Below the pieces are notes generated by a model that searched no databases, had not been told where the DNA came from, and saw nothing but the letters and a program-made list of their open reading frames with translations. A program made the translations under genes and the position numbers. A DNA stretch of 29,910 nucleotides from Elysia marginata (lineage: Eukaryota > Mollusca > Gastropoda > Plakobranchidae), in NCBI GenBank assembly GCA_019649035.1, contig BMAT01009300.1, positions 227,351 to 257,260 on the forward strand, given 5' to 3'. Each line of letters opens with the position of its first letter. Positions within the stretch are counted from its first letter, which is position 1. Of the stretch, positions 10,540 to 20,536 are shown in pieces.

Positions 10540-10684
10540 GCGCGCTTAGCTGGGTCACAGAGGCAGAGGTTAGACGGTTTAGTCCATTATGGCGGTAGGG
10601 GTGTCGAAGACAAAGCGCGATAAGTCAGAAAATCGCGACGCACCTCACGATCAGCTGTGCGTAGTTTATCATAAACAGAAGTAA
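10540..10684. promoter_or_regulatory. CpG-rich patch, possible promoter
   Basis: About a dozen CpG in some 140 bases (GCGCGC, AAGCGCGA, TCGCGACGC) in a CpG-poor neighbourhood, about 250-400 bases upstream of the ubiquitin-like exon on the minus strand. It contains CCATTATGGCGG, similar to a YY1-type core found at many animal start sites. A 31-codon plus-strand frame (10589-10684, starting MAVGVSKTKRDKSENRD) begins at that ATGGCGG. It could be a tiny first exon of a divergent gene, but nothing else supports this. Confidence 0.33.
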
Positions 10685-11996
10685 ACAATGAGACCAAAGT
10701 TTAGGTTTATATGGAAATCTTGAAAATGTTATACTCAGTGTATTAAATTTAGATATTCTCAGATTGTTTTACCCGATCTCCGCGATCCTTCACTTTTAAA
10801 CTGTATCACAGCTTTTTTCCGAGTATGTACTACATGAACATTTCAATAGCAGGGTTTGCAACACTATCTCCTATTGTTTAGCAATGGAAAACAAATTTTT
10901 GCTCAAGCTTTTATTTCTTATCACAGCCCATGCCTATATGACAAAGAAAAAAGGAAAAACTTGCACTTCTGTGTTAGAGCAGAGAAAAAAGATTGTGACT
11001 CCTTTAAATCATTTTGTCTTTTAAACCACGTTTCTCGAGCATCTCGCGATTTTGTGTAGAGACGTTGATTTTTTTTTTATCATTCAGCTGTTTGGGTCTG
11101 AGGAATGGTTTTGCTTTAACTTTTATGTCTTTTTAAAAACAAAAGCAAAAAACGAGGTTCGCAAAGTGTAAGAAGATAACTTGGCCACATCAGCTTTTAG
11201 ATGTGTATGTGCCAGTGTCTTTAATGGGAAAAAAGCTATAAACATTTTGACATACTGGAAAATTCCCAGACAAAATTGAGTGTTCGTTAGTTTTTATATA
11301 GACTGAGTTGTGTACAAAAGATTAGGCAGTATGTGACATTTTTTTCTTTCCTTCAAGTAGATTTATTAATCTTTGACAAAAAATTTATACTTAACAAGGA
11401 AGTAACAAAAACTGCTTCTCTAAGCAAGATTTGAAGGAAAAAAAAACCTTTCTTTCACTCAAAGCGGATTTTACATTTCCAAATGAAAATTCTTGACACG
11501 CAGAAGTTATGCTGCAAGATTTTTGTGTGTGCTAGTCTGAAGGTTTCCTTGAATTGTTTAGCTTGCGTTCTTGGTTGGTTGATTTTTTCAATGTAGTTAA
11601 CATTTAATTGATTAAAAATACCATCGATCCTTTAAGATAAATAAATGAATATAAATATGCAGAAAACCCCATTCAGACCGAGTGAGCATTGCAAATTTAC
11701 AGACAGCTTTGGAGAGGGCATGCGGACTAAGTGGTTGTCTAATTCACCAACCTGTAATATCAACCAGAAGCGCCCACGTTTTGCAACTCCTGGTCAGAAT
11801 TCAGCCGTCGGACAGGCCAGGTGGTGAATTTTCGCTCCCGTTTGACTGCGTGGGAAAAATAATTTATTATAGCTCCCAATACCTTTTTAGTTTGAAGTTT
11901 TGAAAACTGTTGCCCGTATCTTAAATGCGTTTAGAACCTTGGCCATTTTTAGTTGAGGTAGCTAGTTCATTGTTTACAATTCAGGAAAATATGAAT
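10685..11996. other. No gene seen
   Basis: AT-rich DNA with several A- and T-runs. A GC-richer patch at 11660-11860 is open in two plus frames (11645-11827 and 11682-11903) but matches no family I recognise. It could be an unrecognised repeat fragment. Confidence 0.4.
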
Positions 11997-12428
11997 TTGA
12001 GAGAAACAGAGACAGAGGCAGACAGACAGACAAGGCACAAGAAAGAAAGAGAGGGTACATAGATCTTAACAGGCAGGCGGAAAGACCATATAGAGACAAA
12101 GACAAAACCAGAGACAAAGACAGAGGCAGAGACACAGAGAGGGCCAAAGGCATAGACAAGGCAGAAGCGAAGATAGAGACAAACATAGAAACAAAGACAG
12201 AAACAGACAGAGGATAGAAGCTGGTTGAGAGAAGGAGCAGAGAAAGACAGAGACTAAAGCACAGATAAAAGCAGAGACAAAGGCAGACACGCATACAGCG
12301 ATAGATCGATAGATAGACAGATGGATAGATAGATCAATAAATAGATAGATAAATAGAAATCCACTAAGAGGGAGAGGGAGACAAACAGTCAGACAGAGAG
12401 AGACACACACACACAGAGAAATATCGAC

Positions 12429-12486
<58 letters not shown>
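11997..12486. repeat. Purine-rich GA/GACA/GATA low-complexity block
   Basis: About 490 bases of imperfect GAGACA, GACA and GATA units, ending in a clean GA tract (about 12441-12485). The GATA-rich part is near 12298-12357. Long Ser/Leu-rich open frames on the minus strand and Arg/Glu-rich ones on the plus strand are artefacts of this composition. Confidence 0.93.
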
Positions 12487-12488
<2 letters not shown>

Positions 12489-12581
12489 ATTAGTAAAGAA
12501 CGAAAATAACAAACTTAATTTTGGCAATACACGAGACGAAAGACAGAACAAGACACTACAAGTACAAGAACATGAACAGAT

Positions 12582-12665
12582 TAGAATTCGAACCCGCACC
12601 ACTTGTCGGCACCACCGCCTTGCCAGAGGAGAGACCAGACAAAGAGACCACTAAGCCATCCAAAG
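12582..12665 (-). mobile_element. tRNA-derived SINE head
   Basis: On the minus strand a good box A (TGGCTTAGTGG, 12648-12658) is followed 54 bases later by a good box B (GGTTCGAATTC, 12584-12594), with GGCA/TGCC able to pair between them like a long variable arm. This is the RNA polymerase III internal promoter of a class II (Ser/Leu-type) tRNA-derived SINE. The T stem is not paired and no acceptor stem is seen, so it is not a functional tRNA gene. It sits exactly between two GA/GACA microsatellites, so the body or tail may have been lost to repeat growth. Confidence 0.65.
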
Positions 12666-12670
12666 AGAGA

Positions 12671-12732
<62 letters not shown>

Positions 12733-12741
12733 GACAGGGGG
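12666..12741. repeat. (GA)n(GACA)n microsatellite
   Basis: A GA dinucleotide tract turns into about seven GACA units, then GAGACAGG. It is adjacent to the tRNA-like SINE head and may be its 5' flank. Confidence 0.93.
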
Positions 12742-13062
12742 AGAGACTTACAGGCGCTTCTATCAAGATAGTGATAATAAAAAAAAAACCCCGCAGATTT
12801 ACAACAAAATATCTTCGCGGGGAGTTTCTTTAAATTTTTGCATTCCGTAGCTTTCTCTATCTCTGTCTATCTACTTGTCTGTCTTTCTGTGCCTCTGTCT
12901 CTTAAGCTTGTTTGTCACACCATGTTCTTCAATGGGAGGGTTCCCTCTTTGACAAATTTAGTTCTTGCAAAAGTCGTCGAGTGTTTCGTATACAATTGAA
13001 TTTATTTTTTATGTTGTTAAGCTCTTAAGATTATTTCGTAGAGAACTTTACAAATGACAAAA

Positions 13063-13358
13063 TTGATTTGTATAGCGCCTTAGCCATACCAAACAGCCCA
13101 AAACGCTTAACAATCACATAATTATCATTCAGACAAAGACTCTCTCTAAAAATACCATTAGTATAATTTGCACTATAAGATCAAGCAGTGTTTTACAGTT
13201 AACAATGGAAAAATACTTATGTTATAGAAATAAAAGCAGACTAAAAAGCAACCAAATTCATCTTGAGTAATCATGGACTTCATAAAATAGGCCTTGACCG
13301 CCTTCCTAAACTGTTCCTCTGATACAAAGTGAGTTATAATACTGCTTTCACCAGACAA
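13063..13358 (-). mobile_element. LINE 3' end fragment (CR1/L2-like)
   Basis: On the minus strand the frame reads EEQFRKAVKAYFMKSM (near 13290-13335). It resembles the phenylalanine-lysine-alanine-leucine-lysine tail that closes ORF2 of many CR1/L2/Rex1-type non-LTR retrotransposons. About 200 bases later comes TTTTGGGCTGTTTGGTATGG and then AAGGCGCTATACAAATC, a typical 3' terminus of such elements. The same GGCGCTATA terminus closes the LINE remnant at 19734. Only the last few hundred bases are present, a 5'-truncated copy. The clade is inferred from memory of these motifs. Confidence 0.5.
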
Positions 13359-13427
13359 AAATAATTAATAAAAAGCGTTAATTGTGTCATAAAGACAAGA
13401 TAAAAGTTTATGTCGCAAATGACAGAT

Positions 13428-13646
13428 TAGAGACCTTTAGCACACGCACCGTGTCTCAATACGCGTACGTGAAAATCGGGAAAGCAGATTGAGAAACTAT
13501 AAAAATAATGAAACCAGTTTCTAAAAATAGAACGTCGGTGGGTCTATTTTTAGAAACTGGTTTCATTATTTTTATAGTTTCTCAATCTGCTTTCCCGATT
13601 TTCACGTACGCGTAGTGAGACACGGTGCGTGTGCTAAAGGTCTCTA
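13428..13646. mobile_element. Hairpin MITE with TA target duplication
   Basis: An almost perfect palindrome: two 102-base arms (13430-13531 and 13543-13644) that differ at one position (CAATACG against CACTACG), joined by an 11-base loop (13532-13542). The ends are GAGACC and GGTCTC, each flanked by TA. Full-length arms and TA flanks fit a non-autonomous Tc1/mariner-type hairpin MITE, though no transposase is here to prove the superfamily. The single mismatch means recent insertion, or arm homogenisation. If transcribed it would fold into a hairpin of about 100 bp able to feed small-RNA pathways. Confidence 0.88.
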
Positions 13647-14755
13647 TTAAAAAAAGCTAACGAGTCGTCCTTGTTCTACACACACATTCTACTGGTGTTC
13701 TTTGTCTTTTCAACAGCAAAAAGGTATTTTTGCCACTGTTATTAGATCAATGGTTTTCTAACATTTAGAAAAAGCCCATCTCTATCATGCAAACTTTTCA
13801 GGGGGAAATACTGCGATATAGTTTAGGGTGATTGTAAAGTACGCAGCAATCTTGAACATGCATGGAAAACGACTTATGTGTTTGTTTCCAAATTTTCAAA
13901 AAAACATGCCAGGGTTCTGTTGAATCTGCATAAAATTGAATTTTTTAAATAAATCAAATATAAAAATTTTAAACTAATAATTTTAAGTACTAATAAAACC
14001 CTAATTATTTTCGATTGTAACAGCACTGTTAAATGCAAGACCAAATTTCATTGTTAGTCGCGACATCGTTAGAACTTTTTGTTTCTTTGTAAAAAAAAAA
14101 AAAACGCCTGTTCCCGTTTTTCTATCGACGTGCATCTTGGAATAGCTACATGGGAAAGATTCTTTAAGATAATAAGCCTTCATCTCTTTGTGTCAGTTTG
14201 CCTTCGTACGTACATGCAAATGCTCTTTGTCCCAAGCTTCCTCCCACATTATACTACTGAGTCATAACATACTAAGAATAAAAGTCAGATAATTGTCTAC
14301 TGTAGAAAACTGACAGAATCCAACAGAAAAAAGAATCCTCCTTAAATTTCTGATAACATTGATTTCTTGCGCAATATCAATTAAGTTCTATTGCTCCTCT
14401 TGTTGAATGCTACACCGTCATGACATTTGCTCTCTAAAACCTCTGAGAAGCATTCTCCTATTCTTTCTGTGCCAGAATATTTAGCAGGTCAGCTTCTCCT
14501 CGCTTAGTTTAAATAAAGACAATACTTCGAAGCAGAGAAGGGTTATTTCTTGTATCAGTAGAATTTGAAATTTATAAAAAAAAAAAGGCAACGAAATGCG
14601 CTAAAGGTTAAAACCTTTTCAAAATGATTGCTGGGAGTCCTTAACAACTTTGAAACTTTGAGCTAAAACTGTTTTTCCAAATGTTTAAAACCTTTGAAGG
14701 AAGATAAATTTAACTCAAAGGATAGTGAAAGAAAAGCTAGAGAGGCGGGTCTCAA
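13647..14755. other. No gene seen
   Basis: AT-rich DNA with an A-run near 14091-14104. No coding or RNA features recognised. Confidence 0.5.
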
Positions 14756-14931
14756 ATGGAAAGAGAGATAGAGAGAGAGAGACAGGCAGGCAGGCAGAGA
14801 CAGAGAGACAGAGACAGGCAGACAGAGAGAGAGAGAGACAGCAACAGAGAGAGAGAGAGAGAGAGAGAGGCAGAGACAGGCAGACAGATAGACAGAGACA
14901 GGCAGACAGACAGACAGAGACAGCGACAGAG

Positions 14932-15001
<70 letters not shown>

Positions 15002-15060
15002 AAGACACAATATCAGAACCCTTGCAAAAAAGGGAAAAAAGAGAGAAGTAAAGGAAAAGA
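14756..15060. repeat. GA/GACA/GATA/GGCA compound microsatellite
   Basis: Ordered sub-blocks: GGCA units near 14783-14797, mixed GACA/GA to 14930, about eight GATA units (14933-14966), then a GA tract (14965-14999). All minus-strand Ser/Leu-rich frames here are compositional artefacts. Confidence 0.95.
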
Positions 15061-15360
15061 GCCAAGACACCAATTCAGATAGCTGAAATCAAGTTATTAG
15101 AAGAAAAAAGATAGATAAGTATATGGAAATAAAACATAGATGATGGACAGACAGGCCGCAGAAAGTGACGGAGTTGAGGGGAGAGGGAGAATGAAAGAGA
15201 CAGAGACAAAGAAAACAGACAGTAAAAGAAAAAAGGGCAACTAATGGAAGTGACCTTTACGACCGCCATCGATCCAAGTTATGGCAAGAGTTATGCACCA
15301 ACCGTAAAACACCATAACAAGGGAGAGGAAAGAAAAGAGAGAGGGGACCACAGCTAAGTA
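15061..15360. repeat. Purine-rich imperfect repeat tail
   Basis: Purine-biased sequence with short GAGA and GACA words at 15180-15235 and 15320-15345. It looks like the decayed continuation of the preceding microsatellite. Confidence 0.55.
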
Positions 15361-16140
15361 TTACAAAACAAAGACGTCATACTTTCTAATACTAATGACA
15401 GGTCACGACGCGAATCTCTTGCGTAACAATGCCCTTAGTCGGACTGGATGCGCCCCTCTATCCACTTTTCTCTCCAGGTTAAATAACCTATGTAATGCCA
15501 TGGAACCTTTAGTAATGATGTTTCCGCCCGGTTTTTTTTCTCATTTTATTTCTTTCCTCACCATTAGAATTTGAAAGATTTTTGCTGCTTGGGGCAAGGT
15601 TTTCGAACTCTTATTTCCTTTTCTCATAATATTATCATTTATTTTATCAGACTGAGAGCAAACACCTGTTTGTTTACTGCCTGTCAAGTTTCATTTTACT
15701 TGTTTTCCTTGCTATTGATCATTTTTCCTGTTTTGTTTTGGCAAGTGATGCGACGACAGTGGGGAAATTTATGCGTGGGTGAGTATGAGAAGGGGCAAAG
15801 GCGGGTGTACATGTCTTACTTCGTTATTTTGTTATTTTTCAATACGGCACTTCGCTTATTTTTTAAATACCCATCCCATCCCAAACAAATTCACATTATG
15901 GATTAATAAGGTTTATCATGTCTTATCCAAAGTAGTTTTATGCCGCCCGGAATCCCAACTGTTTTTTTTTTCAACCGAAACGAGAAGGGCAAATAATCAA
16001 CTAAACAAATAAAAAAAAACCTATACCAACCCACAACATTTGACTCCTCGGTGAGATCTTTTTCTGTGGTATGGATCAGATTTGAACCGTTTTACGCGGT
16101 ACTCATTATGCGCTGATTTAGACTAATTATGTAAACCTTT
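15361..16140. other. No gene seen
   Basis: T-rich DNA. The open frame at 15571-15906 is hydrophobic because of T-runs. It has no domain and no splice support, and I do not call it. Confidence 0.5.
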
Positions 16141-16158
16141 GGGGGGGGGGGGGGGGGN
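16141..16158. repeat. G homopolymer with ambiguous base
   Basis: Seventeen G followed by one N. The N shows the assembler or base caller failed at the homopolymer, so its length is unreliable. Confidence 0.95.
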
Positions 16159-17162
16159 TTATAAGCTTGCTCAATCCAAAAACTTTGCTGGAAATCTAGG
16201 GGTGAGTGAAAAAGCCATAATGGTTTTAAAACCTCCATCATTTTTTTCTATTTTTCTATTAAATTTGTTTCTTGGTCTTATTCTCGATATCTGTTGCTTT
16301 AAAACTAAGCGATCTTTTTTTTCCAAACCCAAGTTTTCCTCACAAAGACACCTGAAATGTATTAGATAACTTTTGTTTGTTTGATTTTTTTCCTCCTGTT
16401 TGCACTGCTCTCAAGGTTTGTTTTCTTGTCAAAGGTGAGTCCTCCGGCAGACTTTTTAAAAACTACTGGTATGTTCAGTACTGATGTTCCATCATTGACC
16501 TACCCAGCTGACATCATATTCTTTCATATCAGCATTATTTTTTTCAGGAGCAGAGGAAGCTCTGACATTACATCTTCATTTTTTAAAATTTCTGTTTTCC
16601 ATGAAACAGGTAGGCCTGCCTTTAGGGCCCACCGTCGAAGTTCAATAAATCGAAGAGCGTGCTGACCTTTTATAAAATTCGCGATAACTCTAGTTTCCTC
16701 CCACCGTGAGCAATTAAACTACCCACCCCATGGCGCACAAAACAAAGTGTTCGAGGAAATATTCTACTTGAATGGCACTGTTTCTCTATTTTGACCCTAC
16801 AACTATCGCATACAAGCATTTATTTTTTTTTATTAACATAGTGTCAGAGTGGTTTGACTGTTAAGCTGTATAGGTGGTTTGGAAAGTAAAGTAATGTGAA
16901 AATCAAATGGGAACCTTTAAAATTATACATTTTCAGAAACCTAAATGGATCTGGGTACTTTTTACAATGCTCACACAAACTGGTCTCGTTTTCTTTGTAT
17001 TTTGCCCCAGAAACTTCGTGCAATCGCAAAACACCTTAACTTTTCTGGAAGTTGTTTTGCATCGTAACGTAAACTTTATTCAGCAAGTAATTTCTTGTAA
17101 TTCTCAGCCAGCAAGTTCTTGTTATTAAAACCTTAAGGTTGTGACGTGCTCCATAGCCTGTT
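16159..17162. other. No gene seen
   Basis: T-rich DNA. A GC-richer patch near 16600-16665 reads open but I recognise nothing. A near-repeat (CAGCAAGTAATTTCTTGTAA, CAGCAAGTTCTTGTTATT) occurs at 17081-17126. Confidence 0.45.
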
Positions 17163-17236
17163 ACACATGACGCGGACCCCGGCCCGCATCGAGAACGGTG
17201 ATCCGTTTTGCCGTTAAGCGGCGCGTTTTCATGTGA
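17163..17236. repeat. CpG-rich imperfect palindrome
   Basis: CACATGACGCG on the left is mirrored by CGCGTTTTCATGTG on the right. Inside is AACGGTGATCCGTT, a perfect 5-bp-arm hairpin, and several CpG. It looks like a very small foldback element. No clear target duplication was found. Confidence 0.42.
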
Positions 17237-17845
17237 AATGTTGTAGGTGAGATATATTACACTACAGGGACAGTTTTTTTTTCTTCAAAATCTCCGGTCA
17301 CAGGCGGGTGCGAAATACACGTTATGAAACGGACTTAAGTCTCCGTAGTGACCCAATAAAACAGCGAAAAGTAAATAAAGTAGAGCGTGAGTTCTCTACT
17401 GGTCTAAATGTAGGCTATTTCGTTTCAGTGGTGAGTGTAATTAGAAGAAAGTAGATCTGCTCTTAAGTGGGTCTACCCTAATATTAAGATATAGGCATAC
17501 ACAGTAAAAATAGTATTTATGATAATCTTTTGACTAATGGGGCTATGGCCGAATTTAACGGACAGTATATTCTAGGAAACTACACGATGAAAAATAAGAA
17601 ACTTTGTCAGTACCCTTAAAATGAAACTTGATTGAATAAAGTCTGTGGAAAAAAAACCCTTAAACTGCACAAAAGGAGGTACTGCATATATCCCTATCCG
17701 TCCTAAACTTGCAGCCATGCTTTATCCCTTAAGAAAATGGACATAACAGAGAAATACTTGTCTTACAGCAGCAGAAATACTACAGATTCTTACAGAGTAT
17801 AAATTAATCTCACATTCAAGTCTTGCTTGAACCATCATCCCTTTA
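17237..17845. other. No gene seen
   Basis: AT-rich DNA up to the assembly gap. No features recognised. Confidence 0.5.
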
Positions 17846-17915
17846 NNNNNNNNNNNNNNNNNNNNNNNNNNNNNNNNNNNNNNNNNNNNNNNNNNNNNNN
17901 NNNNNNNNNNNNNNN
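17846..17915. other. Assembly gap (70 N)
   Basis: Seventy N. The right edge restarts in CTCTCTCTC, so a CT microsatellite probably caused the gap. An open frame spanning the N run is meaningless. Confidence 0.98.
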
Positions 17916-18345
17916 CTCTCTCTCTTAATTTCCCTCTATTGCTATCTCTGATCCTCCCCTCTCGATGTCTCTCTTCCTTTTTGCCATATTCAAGCGGTAC
18001 CCTAGAATAGGATAGTGAAATAACATCTAATAAACTCACCATAGCACGAGATTGCGCTTCATATTTTCGGCTCCGTGGTGACGCTCGACAGTCCCATATG
18101 GACTGGGAATGGGGAAGTGCTCCCTTGCGAACGGCCGGAGGGGATGGTTTAGTAATGTTCTATCAATTTTACTCACAGCAGGCCTACCTTTTAAGACATA
18201 AAATTAGTCAAGGATGTCTAATCTCAAATACATTATAAGTAGATATTATTAATTTGTCCATGTGTTGTATCGTACAGTATGAACAAACAAAAGAAGTTAT
18301 CTAATCATCTAATCAAACCGGGTCATAAGAAGAATAGAAAGCACA

Positions 18346-18363
18346 GGGGGGTGGGGGTGGGGG
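18346..18363 (+). other. G-rich tract, possible G-quadruplex
   Basis: Three runs of five or six G separated by single T, with a further GGG about 35 bases upstream. It could form a quadruplex, or an expanded one. Confidence 0.45.
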
Positions 18364-18689
18364 AAGAAAACCTTTTTTAAAGTTAAATTCAGTCATTGGG
18401 TCGACCACCAGTATTTGATGTGGACATGATATTTTCATTGCCGAGTCAGTGTCGACATAGTATAATAACTTCTGGAAAAAAATGTAAACACAAATTTTCG
18501 CAGATAGATGAGGTACACTAACTGTGATGGAAGAGTGAACAGTTTTGTTTAGCTATCCAAATTCAGTCATGAAAAGCCCAATTCGACATTTACAATCTAA
18601 ATCGGCTCTTATTCTAGCCATATCTCATCTTCTTTCACAAGACAGTCACAACCCGCATTTCTTGCTTCAGAATGTCAAAAGTATCAAGT

Positions 18690-18757
18690 GGCAGCTTGAC
18701 TCAGTCGGGGAGTGTCGGGTATTACTGCGAATCTCAGTGGTTCGATTCCCATAGTTT
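18690..18757 (+). mobile_element. tRNA-like SINE head
   Basis: A box A-like TGACTCAGTCGG (18697-18708) and a perfect box B GGTTCGATTCC (18739-18749) are spaced like a tRNA internal promoter. The presumed T stem and acceptor stem do not pair, so this is a SINE or tRNA pseudogene and not a working tRNA gene. The body that follows (CATAGTTTCAACCC and onward) differs from the SINE at 20537, so it is a different family. Confidence 0.55.
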
Positions 18758-19620
18758 CAACCCTCAAAACAAAGGCAAGGCTGTTTTTATCGAATGAACT
18801 TAGTTTTAGAGAGCTTTAATGTAGATACTTACAAAAATTTAAGCCTGATAATTTTTTGTTCTTAATAAACAACATGGGTAGTGTAGGACCTCTTGAGTAT
18901 GGTGGGCCTTAAGCATTTTTTTATTTGGAAGATGCATTCGACCAAAAAAGATTGCATTTAAATATATCAAATAGAAGTTAAAACTTTTTTGTTTTACACA
19001 GTTTATTAATCATTGTTTTTTACTTTCATTTTTTTTAAAATGAGCAGGTTGTAGAACTAGAATCTAGATCTATAGTGGGCTCAATCAAACTAAAAGGAAA
19101 TTTGTCCCAAGACTAGACTATCCGTGATTGTAGTCCACACTCTAGGCCTAGATCTAGATGTAATATAAAAAAGCTACAATACTGACGTCGTGTAATTGAA
19201 TCAGATTTTCTAAAAGTTCTTACATTTGTGTTGTATAGGCTTGCCAAATTCTAGATCACTATTCGACATAAACGGCAGCTAAGCATTTCAAGTTCTATTA
19301 GTTCCTGTTCTCGTAAAAAGATCTGGCTAACTGATTTAACTAGCATCTCAATGTTGCCCCCCCCCCCCCATTGTTTAATGCCCCTTTATTCCCGCCGCAC
19401 ACTTTGCACCCCTGTCTCCTTTCCGAATATCTTCATACTGCTAAATCTCTCTTATTTTCCCTATGTCTTCTTATATCATTTAACAAAACAATCCGTTATA
19501 AAAAAAAATGCTTAAAAAAATACACCATTCATTGCGTAAACATTCCTTTCTTCTCCCAGCTAAGTGGTTTTTATTTTAAAACACACCACCACCTCGTTCA
19601 TTTGAACGAGATAAATAACT
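18758..19620. other. No gene seen
   Basis: AT-rich DNA with two TAGATCTA palindromes (19065, 19149) and a 13-base C-run (19357-19369). No coding or RNA features recognised. Confidence 0.5.
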
Positions 19621-19733
19621 AGTAATAATAACAATAATAATAATAGTAGTAATAATAGCAGTAGTAGTAGTATTAGTAGTAGTAGTAGTAGTAGTAGTAG
19701 TAATAGTAGTAGTAGTTGTAATTATAAGTAGAC
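19621..19733. repeat. (TAG/TAA)n trinucleotide repeat, LINE 3' tail
   Basis: About 110 bases of TAA and TAG trinucleotides. Read on the minus strand it is a (TAC/TAT)n tract that starts just after the GGCGCTATATAAGTC terminus of the adjoining LINE. It therefore looks like the short-repeat tail that CR1/L2-type elements carry, later expanded. Confidence 0.8.
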
Positions 19734-20521
19734 TTATATAGCGCCTTTTAAAATTAAAGAAGTCCCAGAGCGGTCGATAAAAAACTAGCATTAAAAGACA
19801 AAAACAATTTCTCTTTCAGATCGGCAATCCAGGCATATCAGATTCATTTAAAAAACGGACATTCCAAAAACAATAAATTCAACGTTACAATACTAGATCA
19901 AGTACACGGTTCAAGATAAGTGGTCCTGACATGAATTTGAAAAAAAAATGTTTTCAGAGATGTTTAAATCTAGAAACAGATTTAGATTCTTGAACTGACA
20001 AGGGTAAACTATTCCAAACAACTGGACCATGGAATGTGAGAGCTTTATCTCCGTAGGTTTTTCAACTTTGTTGTAGATTTGCTAACATTTAGTTATCCTC
20101 TCTGACTTAAAAGCCCTGATCGGAGTGTGGAATGTTAACATTATTACTCAAATAGGTTGGAAAACAATCATGGGCAATTTAAGCGTTATGATCAAGTAAT
20201 GCTACTTAATAGGCAATGCTCTTTTTAACTGGTAGCCAGCGTAGCTCTTTTTAATAGAGGTTTAACATGGACCTTTTCTTCTTAAGCACAAATCTTTCTG
20301 CTTTGTTTTCAACTTGATTCAATTTAGTTACTCTACATTTCGGAATGACTTATTAGTAAGGAGTTACAACAACCTATTTTTGATGTCTAAAAGCTACAGA
20401 CAAGTCCAATGGGGGCAAATTTTCTCTGTCTAAGGAGCAACAGCGCATGGTTTTCAGAAATGTTATCAACAGATTTCAGTTTTGATAACTGTCCAACAAT
20501 CAGTATTAATACAGTTTTTGT
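19734..20521 (-). mobile_element. LINE remnant, ORF2 C-terminal part (CR1/L2-like)
   Basis: Read on the minus strand, several ORF2 signatures of CR1/L2/Rex1-type non-LTR retrotransposons appear in the right order. LLLRQRKFAP lies near 20415-20445. KLNQVENKAERFVL, the usual position of the 'lqn-AAR-l' motif, is near 20290-20330. ELRWLPVK is at about 20224-20246 (family LHWLPV), and KTYGDKAL at about 20040-20063. WNSLPLSVQES is at about 19987-20018 and SRFKHL next to it. The terminus GGCGCTATATAAGTC follows. Stops and frameshifts interrupt the frame throughout, so it is dead. The catalytic reverse-transcriptase part is not in this piece; the copy is 5'-truncated or continues beyond the SINE that splits it at 20537. 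Confidence 0.8.
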
Positions 20522-20536
20522 AACATCTTCTCTCGA
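20522..20536. repeat. Target-site duplication, left copy
   Basis: AACATCTTCTCTCGA occurs here and again at 20827-20841, immediately outside the SINE. It is the direct duplication made on insertion. The first AA could partly belong to the SINE's own tail. Confidence 0.92.

Noticed and set aside
12066-12602. Long Ser/Leu/Cys-rich open frame on the minus strand
   Set aside because: It is the translation of the GA/GACA/GATA block. The same artefact appears at 11974-12294, 12581-12766, 14663-15073 and 26635-27302.
14725-14941. Arg/Glu/Asp/Gln-rich plus-strand frames resembling RS or coiled-coil proteins
   Set aside because: Purely the sense reading of GAGA and GACA units; no non-repetitive protein sequence is attached.
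15571-15906. Hydrophobic 111-residue frame that could pass for a membrane protein
   Set aside because: The Phe/Leu/Ile content comes from T-rich DNA. There is no family signature, splice signal pair or codon bias.
17722-18042. Minus-strand open frame of 106 residues
   Set aside because: Twenty-four of its residues come from the N gap, so the frame is not real evidence.
18690-18757. Functional tRNA gene
   Set aside because: Good box B but unpaired T and acceptor stems; better explained as a SINE head or tRNA pseudogene.
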